NCBI GenBank assembly: GCA_016935595.1
Contig: JAFGQQ010000383.1
Coordinates: 1 to 5,333, forward strand
Origin: Bacteroidales bacterium
GTDB lineage: Bacteria; Bacteroidota; Bacteroidia; Bacteroidales; UBA10428
Length of the DNA stretch: 5,333 bases
Reading direction: 5' to 3'
In this document: positions 1 to 5,333 of the stretch, piece after piece
How the letters are laid out: each line of letters opens with the position of its first letter
Position numbering within the stretch: the stretch's first letter is position 1
Made by a program: the position numbers and the translations under genes
Notes under the pieces: model-generated
Databases searched by the model: none
Told to the model about the DNA's origin: nothing
The model's input: the letters and a program-made list of their open reading frames with translations, nothing else

Positions 1-492
1 GGATATTTTTTTGAAAGCTATAATGAAAATAAATTCTTAGAAAAAGAATTAAATATAAAATTTGTACAGGATAATGAATCCCAATCGCAATTTGGAGTAA
101 TAAGGGGATTGCATTATCAGCTCAAACCCTATTCACAAACAAAACTCGTAAGGGTAATAAAAGGAAGTGTGCTTGATGTTGCAGTAGATATAAGGAAAGG
201 ATCGCCCACATTCGGTTGGTGGGAAAGTATTGAACTTACTGAGAAGAATAAACTGCAACTTTTAATTCCAAAAGGATTTGCACATGGATTCGTTGTACTA
301 AGCGAAATAGCTATTTTTTCGTATAAATGCGACGAATTTTATAAACCCGACTATGAGAAAGGTATTATATATAATGATTCTAAATTAAATATTGACTGGA
401 AAATAGATGCATCAAAAATAATTATTTCAGAAAGAGACAAAAAACTGCCAAAATTTGAAAATGCTGAATTGAATTTTACTTTTAACAAATGA
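1..492 (+). CDS. rfbC: dTDP-4-dehydrorhamnose 3,5-epimerase, 5' end outside window
   Basis: This cytoplasmic cupin epimerase converts dTDP-4-keto-6-deoxy-D-glucose to dTDP-4-keto-L-rhamnose, the third step of dTDP-L-rhamnose synthesis. The reading frame is open from base 1 and gives 163 residues. It begins with the family block GYFFESYN, which normally lies about 20-25 residues from the N-terminus, so only that stretch is missing. A TTG at 109 could be mistaken for a start but lies inside the conserved RGLHYQ block. Counting from the window edge, visible family residues are RGLHYQ with the catalytic-type His38, Lys48 in the following KLVR, the VDIRKGSPTFG strand (62-72), the cupin PKGFAHGF block (90-97), Tyr108, and an Asp in SERD (146) that fits the His-Asp dyad. 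The gene ends in TGA overlapping the rfbD start (ATGA), which implies translational coupling. Identification is by family motifs and the adjacent rfbD. Confidence 0.95.
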   Translation, partial: GYFFESYNENKFLEKELNIKFVQDNESQSQFGVIRGLHYQLKPYSQTKLVRVIKGSVLDVAVDIRKGSPTFGWWESIELTEKNKLQLLIPKGFAHGFVVLSEIAIFSYKCDEFYKPDYEKGIIYNDSKLNIDWKIDASKIIISERDKKLPKFENAELNFTFNK

Positions 493-1352
493 GGAATATT
501 TTAATAACAGGGGCAAAAGGACAACTCGGAAATGAAATAAAAGTTATAGGCAAAAATTTCAAGAATCTTTCTTTTATTTATACTGATATTGAAGAACTTA
601 ATATCACAAATATAAATGAATTAGATACTTTCTTTCGAACAAACCTGGTAGAATTTATTGTAAACTGTGCTGCTTATACTGCGGTTGATAAAGCTGAGAG
701 TGAACCAGACAAAGCAGAATTAATAAATGCTACAGCTGTAAAAAACCTCAGGCAGATAGCAGAAAAATGTAATTGTTATTTAATCCATATCTCGACCGAC
801 TATGTTTTTGACGGACAAGGTTATATGCCTTATAAAGAAATTGACCGGACAAATCCACAATCGGTTTACGGAAAAAGCAAATTAAAAGGGGAACAAGCAT
901 TAGAAGGTTATGAGAAAGGAATAATAATCCGTACTTCATGGTTGTACTCTTCTTTTGGAAATAATTTTGTAAAAACAATATTAAGGTTGGCAAAAGAAAA
1001 GGACGAATTAAAGGTAGTTTTTGACCAGGTAGGCACACCAACTTATGCTGCAGATTTAGTCAAGGCGATAATTACAATTGTTCAGCAAACATTTGAAAAT
1101 TCTGAGAAATTTGTTCCCGGAATTTATCATTTCTCGAACGAAGGTATTTGCAGCTGGTACGATTTTGCTAAAGAAATTATTGATATTATAAAACTTGAAT
1201 GCAAAATTATCCCAATAGAATCGAAAGATTTTCCAACGGCAGCCAAAAGGCCATTTTATAGTGTTTTAAACAAAGAAAAAATCAAATCAACTTTTAATTT
1301 TGAAATTCCTTTTTGGAAGGATAGTTTGAGAGAGTGTTTAAAATTATTATAA
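489..1352 (+). CDS. rfbD: dTDP-4-dehydrorhamnose reductase
   Basis: This cytoplasmic NAD(P)H-dependent short-chain dehydrogenase reduces dTDP-4-keto-L-rhamnose to dTDP-L-rhamnose, the last step of the pathway. The 287-residue protein is full length for the family. It has the Rossmann nucleotide-binding loop GAKGQLG (8-14), NCAAYTAVDKAE (59-70), the STDYVFDG strand (102-109) with the catalytic-type Thr, and the YxxxK pair as Tyr127 and Lys131 in YGKSK. It also has RTSWLY (148-153), the DQVGTPT segment (179-185) and the C-terminal substrate-side RPFYSVLN (254-261). The ATG at 489 overlaps the rfbC stop by four bases, has no Shine-Dalgarno sequence, and directly precedes the nucleotide-binding strand, so the start is secure. 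It is the last plus-strand gene before a convergent operon. rfbA and rfbB would be expected upstream, outside the window. Confidence 0.96.
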   Translation: MRNILITGAKGQLGNEIKVIGKNFKNLSFIYTDIEELNITNINELDTFFRTNLVEFIVNCAAYTAVDKAESEPDKAELINATAVKNLRQIAEKCNCYLIHISTDYVFDGQGYMPYKEIDRTNPQSVYGKSKLKGEQALEGYEKGIIIRTSWLYSSFGNNFVKTILRLAKEKDELKVVFDQVGTPTYAADLVKAIITIVQQTFENSEKFVPGIYHFSNEGICSWYDFAKEIIDIIKLECKIIPIESKDFPTAAKRPFYSVLNKEKIKSTFNFEIPFWKDSLRECLKLL

Positions 1353-1360
1353 TCCTTGAA

Positions 1361-1430
1361 AAAAAAGATGCCATCCCTAATAGACTTTAAAACTTATTAA
1401 TACCATGACATAAAAAGGGATGGCATCCTT
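1361..1430 (-). terminator. Intrinsic terminator between convergent genes, stronger on the minus strand
   Basis: A perfect 12-bp inverted repeat has the arms GATGCCATCCCT (1367-1378) and AGGGATGGCATC (1416-1427), enclosing a 37-base AT-rich loop. On the minus strand the hairpin is followed directly by six T (complement of 1361-1366), a canonical Rho-independent layout 7 bases past the stop of the solenoid gene. In the minus-strand RNA a G-U pair lets the stem grow by three more pairs at its base; in the plus-strand RNA the same position is C against A. On the plus strand the hairpin is followed by CTTAAACTAA, a poor U-tract, so termination of the rfb transcript here is possible but weaker. 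The loop is long for an intrinsic terminator. Confidence 0.75.
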
Positions 1431-1433
1431 AAA

Positions 1434-2354
1434 CTAATTTAAAGTAACATTGCCAAATCTGGAATTTATTTTAATATTACTTTGCTGAAAAGGTTCAGCA
1501 TATTTTAATTCAACTTTATCTTGTTTGTAATTACCTATATTATCAATAATAATTTTTGACTTATTTTTTATATAACATTCCCGGTTAAAATTTATTTTTC
1601 CAAATGTGGTTTCTAATTCCAGATTAAATTCATCGCAATTTGAATTAATAAAAAAGATGTCGGTTTTATCTGCTTCAATAGTCAAATCAAATAATAAATC
1701 TGGAATAATATTTATACTTCCATAATTAGTTTTTAAATAATAATTTCCAGATATATTATCCATATTTACTTCTGAATAATTTGTTTCAATTTTAGTTTTT
1801 ATATTTGAATGTTTGATGGTTAAGTCCCCAATTTTAATATTAAGTTTTAACTGGCCTTGCATATTTTTAATATCCATGTCGCAATATTCCAAATAGGCTT
1901 CAATTTTAGCATTTAAATTTGTTATACAACCAGAACCAAATTTATTATTAATAAAAATTTTTACCCCGTTTGGAACCCAAATTTCATATTCAACACTAAT
2001 ATTGCTTAAAAGAGGTTCAATATTATTACTTAATAAAATGCTGTTATGTATAATAATTTGGCTGTTTTGGCTTACAATACTATATTTCATGTAATCCAGT
2101 TCTTTCCTGGCAATTTCTTTATCCACATTTTTTGAATGTATTTTTAAACCCACAGCAACTAGGTTTTTATCCCAACCATTAATATTAAGTTTAGCTTTTT
2201 CGGTATTGATAAGAATATTTTCCTTATTGTAAATTAATTCTTTTTCAACTATTCGGGTAACTACCTGTACTTTATTTTGTGAAACTATAGTCCGTGGAAA
2301 ATATATTAAAGTTATGATAACTATTATTTTTAGTATGCTTAAATATTTAAACAT
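1434..2354 (-). CDS. Exported DUF4097-like beta-solenoid protein
   Basis: This 306-residue protein is last in the sigma-factor operon, 6 bases after the preceding stop. The N-terminus is a signal peptide: Lys3, a hydrophobic stretch to about residue 19, then TIVS-Q with likely cleavage before Gln26. The body is Asn/Ile/Lys-rich beta structure with no enzyme motif. From about residue 136 it has a regular repeat of the type aromatic-Gly-x-Ile-x-Ile, with its aromatic or hydrophobic position at F139, Y157, I175, Y193 and Y211, exactly 18 residues apart. Related units recur at TFGKINFN (250-257) and at the extreme C-terminus RFGNVTLN (299-306). This is the texture of DUF4097 and head-GIN adhesin-like domains. 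Four Cys (143, 158, 240, 260) lie in the exported part. Such domains often sit beside envelope-stress regulators, which fits the operon; the exact role is unknown. Family assignment is from pattern only. Confidence 0.75.
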   Translation of the reverse strand: MFKYLSILKIIVIITLIYFPRTIVSQNKVQVVTRIVEKELIYNKENILINTEKAKLNINGWDKNLVAVGLKIHSKNVDKEIARKELDYMKYSIVSQNSQIIIHNSILLSNNIEPLLSNISVEYEIWVPNGVKIFINNKFGSGCITNLNAKIEAYLEYCDMDIKNMQGQLKLNIKIGDLTIKHSNIKTKIETNYSEVNMDNISGNYYLKTNYGSINIIPDLLFDLTIEADKTDIFFINSNCDEFNLELETTFGKINFNRECYIKNKSKIIIDNIGNYKQDKVELKYAEPFQQSNIKINSRFGNVTLN

Positions 2355-2360
2355 GTTTTC

Positions 2361-3062
2361 TTAATTTCTGAGTTTTCTTTTTAGGTCAATAATTGATTCA
2401 ATACTAAAGCCGGCTTTTAAGCCAATATAAGGACGAAATGAAATTTTGCGCAGATTATTGTAATTGCCTTTGTAAATATCCAGGGCACAAAAAGGTTCAA
2501 TAAATCCAGCACTCCCTATTCTTCTTTGTATTCCGTATTTTACTGTCAGCCCATATCCTGCGAGGTAATTTTCCGTGAATTCATTCCCGCTAAATCCCAT
2601 GCCATAAGGAAAATTCTGATTTAATATTTTTCCCTGGCCTGCATAAAAAATTCCTGCACTAATATAATTGCCAACAAACCCGTTTATATTAACACCTCTG
2701 TTTTCAGGCCTTTTTAAATTGTGATAATATTTAAAATCGGTTTCAAAACGAAATCCTAAATTAGAAGCTGGATAAAAAAAGGTACTATCGAAATTGATAA
2801 GAATATAAGAATTTAATGAAAAACGGTTGCCTATTTTTGCTTCGTAGCCAATATTTGGTGCTAATTTACCGTAATTAATTAAATCAACTTTCCAAAAATG
2901 ATCTATGGTTTTGTTTTCCTGAGCAGTATAATTATAAATTATATCATATTCATCTTTTACGGTTTCTTCTTCGGTTTCATGGATAATAACCGTATCTTTT
3001 TGTCCGGATAAATATCCTGAAATAAAAAGTAATAGTATTATAATAATTCTTTTAAGCTTCAT
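2361..3062 (-). CDS. Putative outer-membrane beta-barrel protein (paralogue 2)
   Basis: This 233-residue exported protein has a signal peptide (Lys2/Lys4/Arg5, hydrophobic 6-17, YLSG-Q, likely cleavage before Gln21). After an acidic DTVIIHETEEE linker, the rest alternates polar residues with aromatic or hydrophobic ones and has frequent Gly, typical of a small outer-membrane barrel: WKVDLINYGKL (57-67), IGYEAKIGNRFSL (71-83), KYYHNLKR (111-118), YGIQRRIGSAGFIEP (176-190) and GLKAGFSI (214-221). It is a clear paralogue of the gene just upstream: residues 21-86 align without gaps, with 32 of 66 identical by hand count. General layout resembles Bacteroidota DUF3575-type proteins, but I cannot assign a family. 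The ATG at 3062 is 6 bases after the previous TAG. Placement after an ECF sigma/anti-sigma pair suggests an envelope role under that sigma factor. Barrel topology is inferred, not shown. Confidence 0.7.
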   Translation of the reverse strand: MKLKRIIIILLLFISGYLSGQKDTVIIHETEEETVKDEYDIIYNYTAQENKTIDHFWKVDLINYGKLAPNIGYEAKIGNRFSLNSYILINFDSTFFYPASNLGFRFETDFKYYHNLKRPENRGVNINGFVGNYISAGIFYAGQGKILNQNFPYGMGFSGNEFTENYLAGYGLTVKYGIQRRIGSAGFIEPFCALDIYKGNYNNLRKISFRPYIGLKAGFSIESIIDLKRKLRN

Positions 3063-3068
3063 CTCTTA

Positions 3069-3788
3069 CTAATTGAATTTAAATTTTCGTTTTAACCCTT
3101 TAAATGAATCTATAGCAAAACCGGCTTTTAATCCAATAACAGGATATATTCGAACTCGATAATGATTTTTATACCAAAAATCAATAAATGGATAATTGTA
3201 TTTATAAAACCTTCCAATTTCTAGCCCTAAATACGGCTCAAAAAATCCAATATTTCCTATTGCCCTTTGCAAACCAATATTAAATAATAAACCTAAACCG
3301 CTATGATAATATCTCCAAGGTTCAAAACCAAGACGATATAAATTCATATTAGCATGGCTAATACCTTTGTAATATGCACCAAGGCAGATATAACTCCCGT
3401 TAAATCTATTAGTATATTTTCCTAATCTTTCTCTTCTTTTTAAATTATAATAATACTTTAAACTTCCATTTACATAATACTCATAATCAGCATAGTTTAT
3501 TAAATATAAACTACTAACACTATAACCTAAATATGAATCAAAAGAAAATCTTCTGCCTACTTTTTTTTCAAATCCAATATTTGCTTTTAAATTTCCAAAT
3601 CCAACCAGATCAAGTTTCCACAAATGCTTAACTTCTTTTTTATCTAGGATAAACAATTTATAAATTCTATCGTATTTATCATTTATCGTATCCTTTAGTG
3701 TTTCAACATATATTACTGTATCTGTTTGCGATTTGATAATATTTCCAAAAACAATAATTGTTATGATTATTAATAATACTTTTTTCAT
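3069..3788 (-). CDS. Putative outer-membrane beta-barrel protein (paralogue 1)
   Basis: This 239-residue exported protein is related to the following gene. I start it at ATG 3788: this places Lys2-Lys3 before a hydrophobic stretch (4-18) ending IIKS-Q, a normal signal peptide with likely cleavage before Gln21, and leaves a 10-base gap after the anti-sigma stop. The longer form from TTG 3809 would overlap the upstream gene by 11 bases and add seven charged residues, so it is less likely. Mature-region blocks are DTVIYVET (23-30), WKLDLVGFGNL (57-67), IGFEKKVGRRFSF (71-83), a Tyr-rich KYYYNLKR (111-118), IGLQRAIGNIGFFEP (171-185) and IGLKAGFAID (218-227). Many Tyr, Phe and Gly in alternating strands fit a small outer-membrane barrel. 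No catalytic motif is visible. It is more Tyr-rich in the middle (strands around 95-115 and 195-215) than its paralogue, where the two also diverge most. Confidence 0.7.
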   Translation of the reverse strand: MKKVLLIIITIIVFGNIIKSQTDTVIYVETLKDTINDKYDRIYKLFILDKKEVKHLWKLDLVGFGNLKANIGFEKKVGRRFSFDSYLGYSVSSLYLINYADYEYYVNGSLKYYYNLKRRERLGKYTNRFNGSYICLGAYYKGISHANMNLYRLGFEPWRYYHSGLGLLFNIGLQRAIGNIGFFEPYLGLEIGRFYKYNYPFIDFWYKNHYRVRIYPVIGLKAGFAIDSFKGLKRKFKFN

Positions 3789-3798
3789 CTTTACTTTT

Positions 3799-4413
3799 TT
3801 AAGATTCAATAAACATTTTAATTATTTTTTTTTCAATTTCCACTCTGTCGTTTTCCATCCTGTATAAGAATTTTATGAGTTGCGGGTCAGGATTGCCTTT
3901 TAATATTTTTTGCAGTTTTTCCTGTTCCGCCTTTAGTTCTTTTAACTGGTTTTCTAATTCAATAAACAAAGGCGATTCGCATACTTCAGGATTTTTTTTA
4001 CAATTCGACAGAATAATATCCGAACTTCCTGTATCAACTGTTGGCATAAAGTCAATCCCTGTATCATCTTCAACAATTTCAACACTATATATTAAATCTT
4101 TATCAGGAGGTACGATAAAATATTTTACTAAATAGCCAATTGCTAACAATACTATTATTGAAGCCGCTATCCGGATAACCTGTTTCTGAAATAAAAAGAC
4201 TTTCTTCCCTCCTTCTTTTTCTAATCCTTCTTCAATTGTATTCCATATTTTTTCAGGTACTTTAAAAACAGGTAAATCCTGAATAGCCCTTTGTAATGGT
4301 GCATTCATATTATCCATTCTCTTCGCGATATTGCCCCATATCTTATCAGGTGCTTTGTAAGCAGGCAATTGATCGATTGCTTTCTTTAAATTATATTTTT
4401 TTTGTTCTTTCAT
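3799..4413 (-). CDS. Single-pass membrane anti-sigma factor (putative)
   Basis: This 204-residue protein directly follows the ECF sigma gene (3-base gap), the usual position of a cognate anti-sigma factor. The cytoplasmic part (1-78) holds two copies of one motif: residues 9-34, with LPAYKAPDKIW, and 40-65, with LPVFKVPEKIW. They are 31 residues apart with 11 of 26 identities. One transmembrane helix follows (about 79-101, VIRIAASIIVLLAIGYLVKY), preceded by KK and Gln-Lys and so probably N-in. The periplasmic part (102-204) has an acidic segment, two cysteines (138, 145) and a helical or coiled-coil stretch (about 149-171). It ends with the block NPDPQLIKFLYRMENDRVEI, a layout I recognise from Bacteroidota ECF-linked membrane proteins. 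No zinc-binding HxxxCxxC anti-sigma motif is present, so this is not a ZAS-type protein. By analogy it would bind and silence the sigma factor until a periplasmic signal releases it; this is inferred from position and topology. Confidence 0.8.
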   Translation of the reverse strand: MKEQKKYNLKKAIDQLPAYKAPDKIWGNIAKRMDNMNAPLQRAIQDLPVFKVPEKIWNTIEEGLEKEGGKKVFLFQKQVIRIAASIIVLLAIGYLVKYFIVPPDKDLIYSVEIVEDDTGIDFMPTVDTGSSDIILSNCKKNPEVCESPLFIELENQLKELKAEQEKLQKILKGNPDPQLIKFLYRMENDRVEIEKKIIKMFIES

Positions 4414-4416
4414 TAC

Positions 4417-4953
4417 TTAATTTCTTAAATGCACCAACATTTTCTGCAATTGTTGTTTAGCCCTCGAAAGCTGAGATTTTGAAGTGCCCTCCGATATCTT
4501 TAACATTTCTGCTGCTTCTTTGTGAGAATAACCTTCAACTTCGACCAGGATAAAAACACTTCTGTAACCCGGGCTTAAACTATTTATTGCTTTATCCAAA
4601 CTTTCACCCGTTAATTCATCGTCCCATTTAACCATCTCCCCTTTTAACAAGCTTTCATCTAATCTTTCCTTCTTTCTTTCCTTTTCAATTTTTCTGAGGC
4701 ACTTTCTAATAATTATTGTTTTTATCCATGCACCCAAAGTTGATTTCCCCTCAAACTTATCCAAATTCACAAATACATCAATGAACCCGTCCTGCAATGC
4801 GTCACAAGCTAAATCTTCATCCCTTAACATTCTGTAAGCTAATGTATACATAGCATCTTTATAAAGATCGTATAAACGTTTCTGCGCAAAACGATCGTTG
4901 CCTAAACAGCCTTCCAGTAATTCTTTTTCTTTAACCGGTATTTTAAAATTCAT
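4417..4953 (-). CDS. ECF-type RNA polymerase sigma factor (sigma-70 family)
   Basis: This is a two-domain group 4 sigma factor that directs RNA polymerase to a specific promoter set. Numbered from ATG 4953 (178 residues), region 2 covers about 21-93 and includes the DALQD motif (51-55) and the promoter-melting segment with GAWIKTIIIRK (74-84). A charged linker (about 88-120) follows. Region 4 runs from about 126 to 173, with LSPGYRSVFILVEVEGYSHK and the helix-turn-helix ending in SKSQLSRAKQQL. There is no region 1 or 3, as expected for the class. I prefer the ATG at 4953 because AAAGG lies four bases upstream; the in-frame GTG at 4968, adding five residues, has its only AAGG directly abutting it. 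It is the first gene of the five-gene minus-strand operon and is probably autoregulated, as is common for ECF loci. The operon's promoter itself is not recognisable. Confidence 0.93.
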   Translation of the reverse strand: MNFKIPVKEKELLEGCLGNDRFAQKRLYDLYKDAMYTLAYRMLRDEDLACDALQDGFIDVFVNLDKFEGKSTLGAWIKTIIIRKCLRKIEKERKKERLDESLLKGEMVKWDDELTGESLDKAINSLSPGYRSVFILVEVEGYSHKEAAEMLKISEGTSKSQLSRAKQQLQKMLVHLRN

Positions 4954-4993
4954 TCTACCTTTTTTCACCTTAAAGTGCCTTTAAATAAATTTT

Positions 4994-5009
4994 AAGTTGC
5001 ATGCAATTT
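4994..5009. promoter_or_regulatory. Short palindrome upstream of the sigma gene, possible operator
   Basis: A perfect 10-bp palindrome TTGCATGCAA (4997-5006) extends to 16 bp with one mismatched pair (AAG on the left, TTT on the right). It lies 29-44 bases upstream of the possible sigma starts (GTG 4968, ATG 4953). Symmetry and position would suit a dimeric regulator, and the minus-strand reading contains GCAACTT, which has the AAC core often seen in ECF -35 elements. Ten bases of symmetry in AT-rich DNA can occur by chance, so this is only a candidate. Confidence 0.25.
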
Positions 5010-5165
5010 TAAGAAAAAACAAATTATTTAAATCATCTTATCATAAAACATTAGAAATCAATATATTTTTAAATTGTGACATAATTGCATTTAAGCCTGA
5101 TTATTTGGAACTGTTTTATTTTCTTAAATTAAGATATTTTTAATTTTTTTAGCTAAATTTCCTCT

Positions 5166-5173
5166 TATCTTTA
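5166..5173 (+). promoter_or_regulatory. Weak -7-like element for the esterase-type gene
   Basis: TATCTTTA matches the Bacteroidota -7 consensus TAnnTTTG except for the last base. It lies 31 bases before the ATG at 5205, which would give a short A/T-rich leader. The upstream -33 position falls in or near a T-run (5144-5150) with no proper TTTG, so support is weak. Confidence 0.3.
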
Positions 5174-5204
5174 CAGTTTTAATAACTTTAATATTTTAAA
5201 AATT

Positions 5205-5333
5205 ATGATAAAAAAAATATTCTTCTTATTCATATGCATAATATTCGCATGCATATCCTGTACAATGAAAAAATCAGATAATTTAATTTTACCTGCTATT
5301 TTTAGCGATAACATGGTATTACAGCAAAATACC
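5205..5333 (+). CDS. Sialate O-acetylesterase-type protein, 3' end outside window
   Basis: Only the first 43 codons are present. The N-terminus is a secretion signal: Lys3-Lys4, a hydrophobic stretch (5-15), and two cysteines (16 and 19) in IFACISC. Cys16 fits a lipobox loosely (I-F-A-C) and Cys19 less well, so a lipoprotein is possible but not certain. No acidic surface-export signal follows either Cys. After a short KKSDN linker comes LPAIFSDNMVLQQNT (29-43), the conserved opening block of the sialate O-acetylesterase (SASA, SGNH-hydrolase-like) family. These enzymes remove acetyl groups from sialic acids or, in many Bacteroidota, from acetylated plant or other glycans. The catalytic residues lie beyond the window, so activity cannot be judged. 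The ATG at 5205 has an A-rich leader without Shine-Dalgarno. It is divergent from the sigma operon; a functional link is not implied. Confidence 0.85.
   Translation, partial: MIKKIFFLFICIIFACISCTMKKSDNLILPAIFSDNMVLQQNT

Larger units (their letters stand above)
4969..5204. other. Divergent AT-rich intergenic region
   Basis: About 236 bases lie between the divergently transcribed sigma gene and the esterase-type gene. It must hold promoters for both directions. Apart from the palindrome near 4997 and a weak promoter-like element near 5166, I see only A/T-rich sequence, with no open frame of note, no RNA gene and no strong hairpin with U-tract. No clear copy of the Bacteroidota major promoter pair (TTTG and TAnnTTTG) is found for the minus strand, which leaves room for an ECF-specific promoter. 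Confidence 0.6.

Noticed and set aside
109..492. TTG at 109 as the rfbC start
   Set aside because: The frame is open to base 1 and encodes conserved family sequence upstream, including GYFFESYN and the RGL of RGLHYQ.
748..1041. 97-codon open frame on the minus strand
   Set aside because: It lies wholly inside rfbD, antisense to the conserved catalytic region, and has no recognisable domain.
3875..4135. 86-codon open frame on the plus strand
   Set aside because: It is antisense to the anti-sigma gene; its Ser/Phe-rich translation is what a shadow of Lys/Glu-rich coding sequence gives.
5074..5092. CRP/FNR-like site (TGTGA, six bases, then TGCAT)
   Set aside because: Only the left half matches; the right half does not give TCACA, and the AT-rich context makes half-sites frequent.
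5232..5256. 8-bp inverted repeat (ATATGCAT / ATGCATAT, 9-base spacer) at the start of the esterase-type gene
   Set aside because: It lies in signal-peptide codons rich in Ile and Cys, and each arm contains the self-complementary ATGCAT, so chance is a sufficient explanation.
1..5333. CRISPR array, tRNA or rRNA genes, insertion sequence, prophage or defence genes
   Set aside because: No spaced direct repeats, no RNA gene structure, no transposase or integrase, and no defence-family motifs were seen on either strand.

Overview
The window looks like chromosomal DNA from an AT-rich member of the Bacteroidota. The evidence is the low GC content, A-rich translation starts without clear Shine-Dalgarno sequences, exported proteins whose predicted mature form starts with Gln, and an extracytoplasmic-function (ECF) sigma operon of a layout common in that phylum. 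Nothing finer than phylum can be read from the sequence.

Bases 1-1352 (plus strand) hold the end of a dTDP-L-rhamnose pathway: rfbC (5' end outside the window) and rfbD, which overlap by the four bases ATGA. They supply dTDP-rhamnose for surface polysaccharide. A hairpin at 1361-1430 separates rfbD from the converging operon; it has its U-tract on the minus strand.

Bases 1434-4953 (minus strand, read from right to left) form one compact five-gene operon with gaps of 3, 10, 6 and 6 bases. The order is: an ECF sigma factor; a single-pass membrane protein that is very probably its anti-sigma factor; two tandem paralogues that look like small outer-membrane beta-barrels; and an exported DUF4097-like beta-solenoid protein. 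The simplest reading is an envelope-sensing regulon. The membrane protein holds the sigma factor through its cytoplasmic N-terminus, and the exported proteins are sensors, targets or effectors in the periplasm and outer membrane. The physiological signal cannot be read from sequence.

Bases 4954-5204 are a divergent AT-rich intergenic region with a short palindrome near the sigma gene and a weak promoter-like element for the rightward gene. From 5205 to the right edge is the beginning of an exported sialate O-acetylesterase-type protein, identified by its conserved N-terminal block.

The least-described part is the five-gene sigma operon. Notable details are the duplicated motif in the anti-sigma cytoplasmic tail, its two periplasmic cysteines, the tandem barrel paralogues and the regular 18-residue repeat in the solenoid protein. 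Each family resembles known ones, so this is an undercharacterised module rather than a demonstrably new system.
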